Positions 56,008 through 64,000 of a stretch of 64,000 nt of DNA are shown here, in pieces; position 1 is the first letter of the stretch; the number at the start of each line of letters is the position of its first letter. Made by a program: the position numbers and the translations under genes. The notes under the pieces were generated by a model, which was given only the letters and a program-made list of their open reading frames with translations, searched no databases and was not told the DNA's origin. This stretch comes from Kingdonia uniflora (taxonomy: Eukaryota > Streptophyta > Magnoliopsida > Ranunculales > Circaeasteraceae): the NCBI GenBank assembly GCA_014058105.1, contig JACGCM010001129.1, positions 4,909,001-4,973,000 on the forward strand, in the 5' to 3' direction.

Positions 56008-57542
56008 CAAACTCTCTTCAAGAGTGTCACAACTTAAAAGAGGATTTGCACTCCTCAATAAGATGTAATGAGAAATCATCCAACTCAATGCGATCTGAGG
56101 ATTCGCATACCTCAAAATAGTCTTCACAGGCTTTAGGGGGCATTAAAGGCCCAAAATACTATATTATTTTTAATACTAGCAATGCAAGGATCTACACATC
56201 CTGGGATGAAACAGCACGCAAGTAATTAGAATAAAATGTGTTATACACCAAGCAATCAAAACATGGCAAGAGGTAGACCGGGTTTTCAAAATCTACACTG
56301 GAAAAAAAAATGAGAGTCCTCCAATCCATCTAACACCCACAATACTAGGAAGAACCCATGAGGCCAGTAGACTTAGTTGACAATTTGCTAGTAAGAAATG
56401 GGCTGATATTGTCAAATGGGCTAACGTCGTTACTTAAACCAATACCCCAGGAAAATTGGCAATCATAGCCCCTGAAAACCATGAAAATCTAATCGGTTCA
56501 GCTTACCAAAAGGCCCAATTCCATAAGTATTAAGCTCAAAAATCACACAATCTAACAAAGTCAATTACGAAATAGGAACAATAACCTCAACAATATGGTA
56601 CTATTGGTCCAACAAGGCAAGACAAGACGAAGGTCAAGACTTAGACTTGTTGGGAATCTATTTCATTAACAGACCAGTAACATGAAGTAAATTCAACGTT
56701 TACAGTGCTGCTGACCCAAAAATGGTCTACCAATTATTAATGTGCGAATTAATTGATTGCTGTTATCCGTCAAATAATTTTTTAGAATTAAAATTCTTCT
56801 CAGATAACTTTAAGAGAGCAATAAAAAACTTTCGAAAGAAAATTAAGGCAGAGGATAGACCCATTTTTCTCCAATTCCACAGTTTAATAACTGACCGGGG
56901 TAACGAAGAAGAAGGGGATAAAGCCCTATACCACTTTATCGTTATGGGTTTAACATCAAACGAACGAGAAGAACCGAGGCTTTTGGCCCTAAATCCAAGA
57001 AAATGATAGATGGAACACCTCCATAAAGAAAGAGCAATGATGCTCAGCCAGATTCTTTTTGAGATCTGAAAAATTAACTGGGAAAGTGGGGTAAAAGTAA
57101 ATTACCAAACCCCAAAAATCATCCTAACAAGTAGATTCCCTTCGCCAATCAGCAGTGAAGATAAGATAAAAATAATAATTTTTGAGCAGGCATTCAACAA
57201 AGGTACTTTGGATGTCTTAGATAACACCCAAAAAGGCATTATGCAAGGAAGCTAGAAGATAGGCAAAGCAGGACCATAAGTGTCCTTATTTCCCCAGGAA
57301 AGATGTTGTCCAATTATCTGAAGGATCCTACCCCGGTGAAGAGTTATAAGTAAGTGGGTCCACACCCACGTAAAGACATGTGAAGAAAGTTTGTCGATAC
57401 CACAGTAGATTTATGCCCATGTGAAGACAAACAATCAACTAATGCAGTGGGTTTATACCTATATGACCGCACTAGACTATCTTTATGTATCTAGATTATT
57501 ATGTGAATGTGTGCAGCTAGGAAGGATCCAGCGAAACCCTAC

Positions 57543-57589
57543 TATATAAGTTATTATTATAAAATATTGTGGAGGATGGCTATATAAGG
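57543..57589 (+). promoter_or_regulatory. Pararetroviral promoter-like region
   Basis: TATATAAG at 57543-57550 and TATATAAGG at 57581-57589 sit downstream of the transactivator-like ORF in the non-coding part, the place of the 35S-type promoter in Caulimoviridae. Activity is unknown. Confidence 0.5.
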
Positions 57590-57698
57590 CACCTCTGGAA
57601 GGTATAGTGAAGAACTCTTTTTTCTAGACAATACTATATTGTCCTTCAAGGGTGGGGCCAGGTCAACTCATCATGGAAGGTATATTGTCCTCACCTTC

Positions 57699-58015
57699 AG
57701 GGGTAGTAATTGGGTCGGGCCGGGTCAACCCGTCCTGGGTTAGCGTTGATAAACACCCAACCCCAACCCATTTATTAAACGAATCAAATTGGTAAAACCA
57801 AACCCGACCTGCAACTAATCGGGTTGACCCGACCCATTAACCGGTATATTTAAAAAAATTACAAAATGCAACTGTAGAAGGTGATTGTGAGAGCCTTTGA
57901 AATCTCATGGAGTTAGGTAAAAAAGGCCTAAATTTAAATGGGTAGTAAATAACAGGATCCAAACCTGGCCTAAATAATCTCAGTTCGGGTAATTGGTTCT
58001 ATATTGTCACCCCTA
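57699..58015. mobile_element. GGGTCGGGT-family repeat, copy A
   Basis: Begins AGGGGTAGTAATTGGGTCGG and ends GGTTCTATATTGTCACCCCT. Its left ~170 bp match the start of copy B (CCCGACCTGC(A/G)ACTAATC, ATTACAAAATGCAA), and its right ~95 bp match the end of copy C (AAATTTAAATGGGTAGT, GGTAATTGGTTCT). The AGGGGTGACAAT-type ends look hAT-like, but I see no clean TSD. Confidence 0.6.
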
Positions 58016-58905
58016 ACTTTTAACTAACTAATATTTCCTCTCATAGTAGTGTCATTGTAAAGACCTAAATTTGTAGCTCGAATGGTTTATTACACTGAAT
58101 GTACTTGTGACAGAAATATAATAACATATAATATAAGATAATAAAGGTTTTAGTGTAGAAACCTCTGAATAAGTGAAAACCATTACCTCTGTTCGAGGAT
58201 TTAGTAAGAATGATTTTATTGCTTAAGAATAATGAATGTTAGAAACAATTAAGATCTTTTTTGTTAAAAATCTTTGGTCTTTTTCTCTTTCTCTGTTATC
58301 CCATTTATATCTCCCATCCTCAGTTCATAGGTGTGTCAGCACGTTCTCCTTGATTGAGGGAAATAGTAGAGGTTTTTCCTATAACTACCAGCTCATGGGG
58401 GGCAGGTGTTTTTGACTTATTATGTTCCATTTGGAGTGCTCGAGCCACTTTTCTGGTTAGTTCGTGGTCCAGGTGTCATTGTTGACAAGATGTATGTTAT
58501 GTATATTTTGCATGAATCTGGCACTGTACTAGCTCGTTGTTACTCTAGTTCGAGGGACAAGTCCCTACAATCACCCCTTCTCAATTGAAGGCACGGGTAT
58601 CTTAAGTTGAGAAGTTCAAATCTTGTTCTTGGAAATTGAACCAGCATGTTCTAACGAGTAGAATGATGAATTTGCTGACGTGGGATTTTTCTATGTTGGA
58701 ATTGTTGTGGATAGTTGGAGACTGAACTGATGGTATTAAAGTTAACTGTTGCAATTCCTAGAAATTGTTTCTCTTAATGGTGATTGAATTGAAATTGATT
58801 TCCAGCATTAAATGTAGTTTTGGGTATAAGTATTTGTACGGTGTTGATGACCATTATTCTTCTATAAGTACTCTCCTGTCTTTGTATATTCATCTATAAA
58901 CTACA
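58016..58905. other. Intergenic, nothing supportable
   Basis: A 60-codon frame at 58406-58588 has no features. An AT-rich stretch with a promoter-like TATA region lies before the ORF at 58906. Confidence 0.35.
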
Positions 58906-59210
58906 ATGGTGAACACTAGAGGTCAAACCCGAGAGGCAGAAATATTAGCAAAGATGCAGGAGCTTCAGCTCCGTTACTCTGGGACTCGGTCTCTCGAGGA
59001 TGCTACACCCATTCTTGTTCGTCCTACTTACCATTACATGAGCTATGAAGAGATAGAAGAGGCTGATAAAGACTACTTCCAGATGATACGGTTTTGTATA
59101 TCATTACGCAGTGCAGCGGCAAAGGGACGGTCTTCGTCGTATTGTGGAGCAGGCGATCTTGGAGGAGGGCAGTCTCATGGCTGTCCTGTTTGTGACTAGT
59201 TTTTGTAGAA
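58906..59210 (+). CDS. Small hypothetical protein, MVNTRGQTR start, probably frameshifted
   Basis: A 97-codon frame starts MVNTRGQTREAEILAKMQEL. Near 59095 a +1 frame reads more protein-like (YHYAVQRQRDGLRR, VEQAILEEGSLMAVLFVTSF) and ends at 59198, so a frameshift is likely. Glu/Lys-rich and helical. I do not recognise the family; it may be a retroelement or viral remnant. Compare the ORF at 59650. Confidence 0.3.
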
Positions 59211-59212
59211 AC

Positions 59213-59290
59213 TTATTTGTATTTTGTATTTTTTTTTTGTATTTTGTATTTTCTATTTTGTATTTTGTATTTTGTATTATGTATTTTCTT
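59213..59290. repeat. TATTTTG heptanucleotide microsatellite
   Basis: About ten imperfect TATTTTG units directly after the small ORF. Confidence 0.85.
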
Positions 59291-59649
59291 TTTCTTTTTC
59301 TATGAGCTAATAAAAAGAAATTTTCTTGAACTGAAAGTGTCATACTCATCGAACTATATTTCGTAATCTGCAACTTATAATCTGTGATAGATATTGTATC
59401 TAACTGTGGAAAACAGTGAGCTCGTGGACATATGGTGCGAAAACAATTATGGTTTTTTTTTACTTCGAGCTCGAGCTTGACAGCTGTAAATTTATTATGT
59501 TATTATTGTGGATAACTGTGACAGTTGTTAAGAGTTATCGTTGAGTATATTCATGGTGTGAAAATTAGGATTTGGTGTTATCGTACTCTGTATGTATAAA
59601 TAAAGAGTAAATAAAGAGGTGTTAGATTAAAAATATAGAATCAACCATC

Positions 59650-60002
59650 ATGGTGAGGACTCGTTCTCAGAAGGCTCGTCACGCAGTTGAGGGACGTCTG
59701 GCGATAAAGGCAGCAGAAGTTCGTGAACAGTTGTTCGGCCGGCTCGATTATGATACCGAGCAACCTGTTTATGTTTTGAAGGTCTAAGGTTTGAATATAA
59801 GGGAGAAAGGTATTGAGCTGGGCTGACATTTTTGGTATAATGTGCTACGTAACATGATTGTCGACCCTGAAGCTCGATAGATTGCAGTGAGAGAGATTGC
59901 TTTGGGCGAGATAGCTGATGAGAATGAGATGATTGTTGGTGGTGAAGTGATCAGATGTGGTGCTACAGGGCATCTTGGCTGTTTTATATGTAATTACTTC
60001 TG
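59650..60002 (+). pseudogene. Second small ORF, MVRTRSQK start, with stops
   Basis: The ATG at 59650 reads MVRTRSQKARHAVEGRLAIK and AAEVREQLFGRLDYDTEQP, then TAA at 59785. The same frame goes on with stops to an end around 60000. The start resembles that of 58906 (MVxTRxQ), suggesting a distant relation. No domain recognised. Confidence 0.3.
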
Positions 60003-60157
60003 ACAGGTCGAATCAATATGGAATCAATATGGAATTGCGGTGATAAGGAAATAATATTGTAAGTTTAGTTTTTTTTGTAATTTGCCCCTTAATGGACGTG
60101 TAATCTGTTTGAATATTTAAATTTTGAATATTTGTTTCTAGTGAAAAATATCAACAA

Positions 60158-60230
60158 ACCCGTTTAGCTCAGTTGGTAGAGCGCAAGGCTCTTAACCTTG
60201 TGGTCGTGGGTTTGAGCCCCACGGTAGGCA
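60158..60230 (+). pseudogene. tRNA-Lys(CTT) pseudogene
   Basis: A 73-nt copy of the tRNA at 51487 with five changes: position 1 G to A, position 7 C to T, B box GGTTTGAG, and two G to A in the 3' acceptor strand. Two acceptor pairs are lost and the B box is damaged, so it should not be expressed well. Flanking AATATCAACAAA and TTAATAA are shared with the intact copy, so it arose by segmental duplication. Confidence 0.88.
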
Positions 60231-60299
60231 TTAATAACTTTTTCTTGACTTTCCAGTGAAGAACTTTTTTTTCCACTTCTTCTGTGGAGAATTTCAATT

Positions 60300-61065
60300 A
60301 TTATTAGGTCTCTAATGAAGACGGGTTGAGAAACACCCAACCCTGACCCATTTTAAACGGGTCAGATTCGTAAACCCGACCTGCGACTAATCAGGTTTAC
60401 CCGACCCATTAACCCGTATAATTTAAAAAAAATTACAAAATGCAATTGTATAAGGTAACTTGGCAGCCTTTAAAAATCAAACGTAACTTTCCTCTAGTAG
60501 ACGATAATAATCTACAAAAAATAGAAAAATTAGAAAAAGAGATTTGAAGAGAGAACATTCCTAAGAAAACGAGTAAAAGAAATTATGGTAGAACAAAATT
60601 TTAACCCATGAGAATGCTAAAGAGTATCGGAGTTATTGGGATTGAATAGCTCTTCAATCCAAAACAGAAAGAAAGAGAATAGGAAAAAAAATCAGCAATC
60701 AAACACTTTTGAAGAAACATAAGAGGGAAAACATAGGAATTCTTATTTTGAATAATTAGGAGCTCGTTGGTGAAAAACATTTATTGGAAAAAGTATAATC
60801 AAATAGAGGAAAAATAAGGAATTGTTACTATATTTGACCACGCGGTGCTTTTCAGTGAAGAGTTTGTTAGAATATAACATTAAATTGTATTTGAGCTAAA
60901 CGGGTTCGCGGGTCAACCCGAAACTGAGACTGTGAAACCCGACCCCGACCCATTATCTAAACGGGTTAGTTGGGTTGACCTGAAACCCACAAATGCTTAA
61001 CTCAAGCCTGCAAAATTTGTGTCGGGTTAACATGCATGTTTGGGTCAAATTGTCAGCCCTACCTT
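60300..61065. mobile_element. GGGTCGGGT-family repeat, copy B
   Basis: The left part shares CCCGACCTGCGACTAATC and ATTACAAAATGCAATTG with copy A. The right end has ACGGGTTAGTTGGGTTGACC and ends AAATTGTCAGCCCTA. No coding capacity and no clear TSD; borders approximate. Confidence 0.5.
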
Positions 61066-61363
61066 CAGCATTAAATGTGAGTTTATTTTTTCTCAATATG
61101 CATGTGTGCTAATGATCAATAACTTCAGTCTCAAAATGGGATAACCGAATGATTTGTGAAATTTGTTCTTATAAAAAATAGCCAATCATTTGACAATTTT
61201 TTGTATCATCAGAAAATCCTCAAGTGCCAACTTTAGAACCACCAAAATAATTTGGCAGTATCATCAAAAAAATGTCAAATAACTTTGAAATACTTTTACT
61301 CATGTTATATGAGAGAAAACATTAAGTAATCATTTGGCAAATTTTGCTAAGACTCTACTTAGG

Positions 61364-62109
61364 TTAAGGATGACAACGGGTCGGGTTCGGGTCAGTTCTT
61401 CCTACTTCAGGACCCAGAACCGTTTAAGTAAGGTATATCGGGTTCGGATCCGTAGAAGTCCGACCCATAACCAGATCCATTTAAATTTTAGGTTTTTAGT
61501 CGGTTTCGGGTCCCAAGTGTCGGGTTTTCAATGCATGAAGATATTTGAAAACCCTTCATACTTCCAATATGAAATTAAAAACTTCTTATACAATCAATAT
61601 CAACATATTTCATTAAAAAAATAACTCAAGACATTTTGAATTAATTTTAAGCCGAAGCATTCTTATTTATTGTGATCAATAAACAAATTATATGCATATA
61701 CCATATGGATTATGGTACTATGGTAGAAGGTTAGGATAATATTAAAATCTAAATTGATGAAGTATATATTTTCTTTATATTATAGGTAAATATCTTTGAG
61801 TTTTTATAAGAAAGGGAGCAAATCAAGGGATTTCCCAGTTTTTTTTGAGAAGAAATTGAAGGTAGGTATTGTATGGAGATTGGAGAGACGGGGACTAGAG
61901 AGAAGTTTAAAGTTAAACTTGGGTTTTAATCGGGTAGACCCGTAAGCCGAAATACCCATCGGGTTTTATATCATCGGGTTCGGGTCCTATCAAGTTGGGT
62001 CGGGTCGAAAAAGACCCAAATTTAAATGGGTAGTTAAAATAGGATCCAAACCCGACCCAAATGATCTCGGTTCGGGTTCGGGTAATTGGTTCTGCATTAC
62101 CACCCCTAA
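61364..62109. mobile_element. GGGTCGGGT-family repeat, copy C
   Basis: Starts TTAAGGATGACAACGGGTCG and ends GGTTCTGCATTACCACCCCT. Blocks of CGGGTTCGGGTC and its complement lie near both ends, leaving an AT-rich centre. Non-coding; borders approximate. Confidence 0.55.
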
Positions 62110-62995
62110 AGTTGGTACATCAGAATGTCATGATAAGAAACATTTTTGGTGATTTAAACATTGTTGACCATGGATTAACTAACTAATATTTCCTCTTACA
62201 CTGTCACACATGAGAGTTTTAACGCAAATGTCTAAGGGAGAGGATTCACATACACTCAAAAACACTACACTCAACCCTCACTACACAACTTGATGACGTA
62301 AGATATTTTTTAGAGGAAAAAATGTCTAGCTGGCAAAAAAATGTTTAGGTGCACAACATTCAAAACCTAGTTCTCTCTTCCCTGGTCCTCTCTTCTCCTC
62401 TCATCTCACTTTACTCCCACTCTCTCAAATCTATCTCTCACTCACTCTTACTCACTCTCACTCTCTCTCGTTCTTCCATCACCATCATCCTAATTTTCAG
62501 AGATCAACATCATATTCTGAGGTGCTAGAAAGGTTCTCATACACTAACCAAACACTCACCTTCTCTCTTTCTCGTTCTTCCATCAAAATTATGGGAATAA
62601 TGATAAATAAAGTAGAGGAGTAGATAATTTTTCCAAATAGTAGAGGGGTAGAAGCCGATGTTCAGGGATTGAGAAGTAGACAAAATAGATGATCATTTCT
62701 CCAGTTTGAGAGCTGTAATTATCCCAATTATATTTGTTCTAAAAGGGTTTTGGGTGGGAATTGCAATTTATCAGTTGTTATGTCCAGGTACTTCCCAATT
62801 CTAAGAGATTTTTAATCATTTGAAATTAGTTTTTATGATTCTCTATTTTTTTGAAAAATTGGGTAATTATGTTCACTTTCCCACGTAAAGCCGTTACGCC
62901 TTTTTTTTTTTTTTTGAATCTATAGTTCTTAAAAAATATCTCTGAAATTGGGATATACCCAAAACATCAACAAATAGTCCACATAATATGAGGTA
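62110..62995. other. Intergenic with pyrimidine-rich tract
   Basis: CT-rich low-complexity sequence at about 62374-62475; otherwise no feature. Confidence 0.4.
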
Positions 62996-63215
62996 TATAC
63001 CAAGGTGTAATTGCCGATTTGGTGATGTATCGACAATTGGTGTATGGTCTTGAATAGTATATTTGTCGATGTTTTACATTTCGACAATGTATACAATTTG
63101 TTTTAGCAATAGATGATGACTATTTGTCAATGTTTTTGGGTTTCAACAATGCCTACACTTTATTTTAACAATACATGATGACTATTGTCGATACATAATG
63201 CATCGTCAATTTGCA
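62996..63215. repeat. Short interspersed repeats, possible transposon subterminal region
   Basis: Variants of TTGTCGATGTTTTxxATTTCGACAATG recur at about 63010-63100, 63110-63150 and 63180-63215, some inverted. Clusters of this kind often lie near ends of CACTA or Mutator-like elements; no matching second end is in the window. Confidence 0.4.
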
Positions 63216-63489
63216 GTGTGATATTACTACTTAGTGTTCCTGCGAAAAGAATGAAACCAACCTCAGGTAGTGGAAAACAAATGTTTGTTGTCAATGAGGG
63301 CCTCAATACTTGAAATGATGATTGTGTAGTACAGGGTGATAGGGATATAGCTGCAGGTGGTAGTGACCCCCAATTGGTTTTTGAGTGTATTATAAGTGAG
63401 ACTCTTGAAGAAGTGAGGATTTGGAAACCCCATAGACAAATAAGGGAAATGTAGAAGATTTTAATGATTCCCAAGGAGAGTCTAGAGAA

Positions 63490-63798
63490 GACTCTAGTAC
63501 AGATGATGAATGAGGTACTAAAGAAGTTCATGCTAGTAATAATGCCCAATTTAAACCTTTTATGAACAATCTGGTCGAAGAACAAGATACTATTGAATCA
63601 TATGAAGAAGGTCGTGGTGAGAATAACAACAATGAATCAGATAGTTCAGAAATAGAAGTTGATGAATATGGTTTTAGGGATAAGTCTTTGTTGACGAGCT
63701 TCGAGACACATAGAGTAAAAGCTATAATTCTTGGGGAGGTATCGAAACTAATTAATGTAGTTTTAATTCTAATTTTACCACCTTTTTCTTTTATTTAG
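63490..63798 (+). pseudogene. Acidic ORF upstream of the plant mobile domain
   Basis: Frame at 63562-63798: MNNLVEEQDTIESYEEGRGE, then an Asn/Glu/Ser-rich acidic stretch and VDEYGFRDKSLLTSFE. It may be the 5' part of the same transposon gene as the plant mobile domain, but no domain is recognised. Confidence 0.3.
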
Positions 63799-63887
63799 AG
63801 AATGAAAAATTATATTGTATTTACAAAAACCGGGTTGTTTAAGGGTGTTCATCATAGTCCTTGTTGGGATATTGATATGGAGATTGA

Positions 63888-64000
63888 GAAGTTCAAAATC
63901 TAGTTAATCTACAAGGGCTAGGGAGAGTTGAGACCATATATTATAAATTCTACAATGCAACTTTGATTACAGCTTTCTCCGAACGTTGGAAACCTGAGAA
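63888..64000 (+). CDS. Plant mobile domain (PMD) protein, N-terminal start, partial
   Basis: A frame opening after TGA at 63885-63887 reads EVQNLVNLQGLGRVETIYY and KFYNATLITAFSERWKPE to the window edge. LITAFSERWKPE aligns to the strongly conserved LITALVERWRPET of the plant mobile domain found in MAIN/MAIL proteins and in many Mutator-like and Gypsy elements. Whether it is a host gene or a transposon gene needs sequence beyond the window. No start Met is seen in frame. Confidence 0.55.

Larger units (their letters stand above)
53782..57006 (+). pseudogene. Pararetroviral transactivator/viroplasmin-like ORF, split by solo LTR
   Basis: The first piece starts at ATG 53782, is Lys/Glu-rich and runs to 53946. 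It resumes in the same frame at 56013. About 140 bp further, KYYIIFNTSNARIYTSWDE (56154 on) is the viroplasmin (RNase H1 N-terminal type) fold. Stops occur at about 56124 and after TARK (about 56223). A later open piece at 56722-57006 (ELKFFSDNFKRAIKNF, FLQFHSLITDRG) belongs to the C-terminal half in another frame. In relatives this protein makes inclusion bodies and promotes translation of the polycistronic viral RNA. Confidence 0.7.
52160..57600 (+). mobile_element. Endogenous pararetrovirus (Caulimoviridae) fragment
   Basis: The order is RT, RNase H, a transactivator/viroplasmin-type ORF, then a non-coding leader with a strong TATA box, all on +. RT motifs (DCKSGFYQ, FGLKQAP) are specific to Caulimoviridae rather than Gypsy. 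RT ORF then transactivator ORF then promoter is the order in Caulimovirus, Soymovirus, Cavemovirus and Solendovirus relatives; genus cannot be decided here. Movement, coat and protease regions are not present. Frameshifts and stops throughout, plus a 2.06-kb solo LTR inside, make it inert. Confidence 0.85.

Noticed and set aside
60158..60230. Second functional tRNA-Lys
   Set aside because: Acceptor stem mismatches and a damaged B box; called a pseudogene.
62374..62475. CT-rich tract as a promoter of a gene
   Set aside because: No credible ORF follows within several hundred bases.

Overview
This is a plant nuclear genome window, most likely from a eudicot. It is AT-rich and has spliced genes with GT-AG introns. 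Its host genes are plant-specific: a DYW-class PPR protein, a DUF2828/vWA protein, a LAX PANICLE 2-like protein and a SAM-domain protein. It also holds a nuclear tRNA-Lys(CTT), plant LTR retrotransposons primed by tRNA-iMet, a LINE, hAT- and Harbinger-type MITEs, and an endogenous pararetrovirus. No CRISPR array, operon or other prokaryotic feature is present.

Layout. 1-8144: right-hand part of a Ty3/Gypsy element with Tat-lineage architecture. It has a broken pol on +, a ~160-bp tandem repeat block, a five-exon gene on the opposite strand (4109-7237) carrying four in-frame stops, a polypurine tract and a 569-bp LTR. 8408-10330: intact single-exon DUF2828/vWA gene, starting 264 bp after that LTR. 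10826-13809: Ty1/Copia element on - (TSD CAACT) lacking gag and RT, with a MITE in its left LTR. 15276-17720: intact intronless DYW PPR gene with telo-box and site II motifs upstream. 18511-18794: 141-bp tandem duplication. 18800-19140: solo LTR (TSD GAATT). 19196-26147: nested TE complex, in which a non-autonomous LTR element holds a MITE and a gag-only LTR element (21970-26140), and the latter holds a hAT MITE. 30360-34278: TIR element split by a hAT MITE and a 5'-truncated LINE with a 14-bp TSD. 36992-40754: four-exon LAX PANICLE 2-like gene with upstream ORFs. 42392-46664: Gypsy element with both LTRs but no RT. 48697-49357: hAT element. 50434-51279 (-): SAM-domain gene. 51487-51559: tRNA-Lys(CTT). 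51711-52067: MITE. About 52160-57600: endogenous pararetrovirus (RT, RNase H, transactivator-like ORF, promoter-like leader) interrupted by a 2.06-kb solo LTR. 57.7-62.1 kb: three copies of a GGGTCGGGT-rich repeat, two small MVxTR-type ORFs and a decayed second tRNA-Lys. 63888-64000: start of a plant mobile domain reading frame leaving the window.

Interpretation. Only four protein-coding genes and one tRNA look functional; most of the rest is transposon or virus debris. Insertion order can be read from target-site duplications. The strongest unusual item is the intron-containing antisense gene inside the Tat-type element. Next are the pararetroviral copy cleanly split by a solo LTR and the RT-less LTR elements that still have recognisable TSDs.
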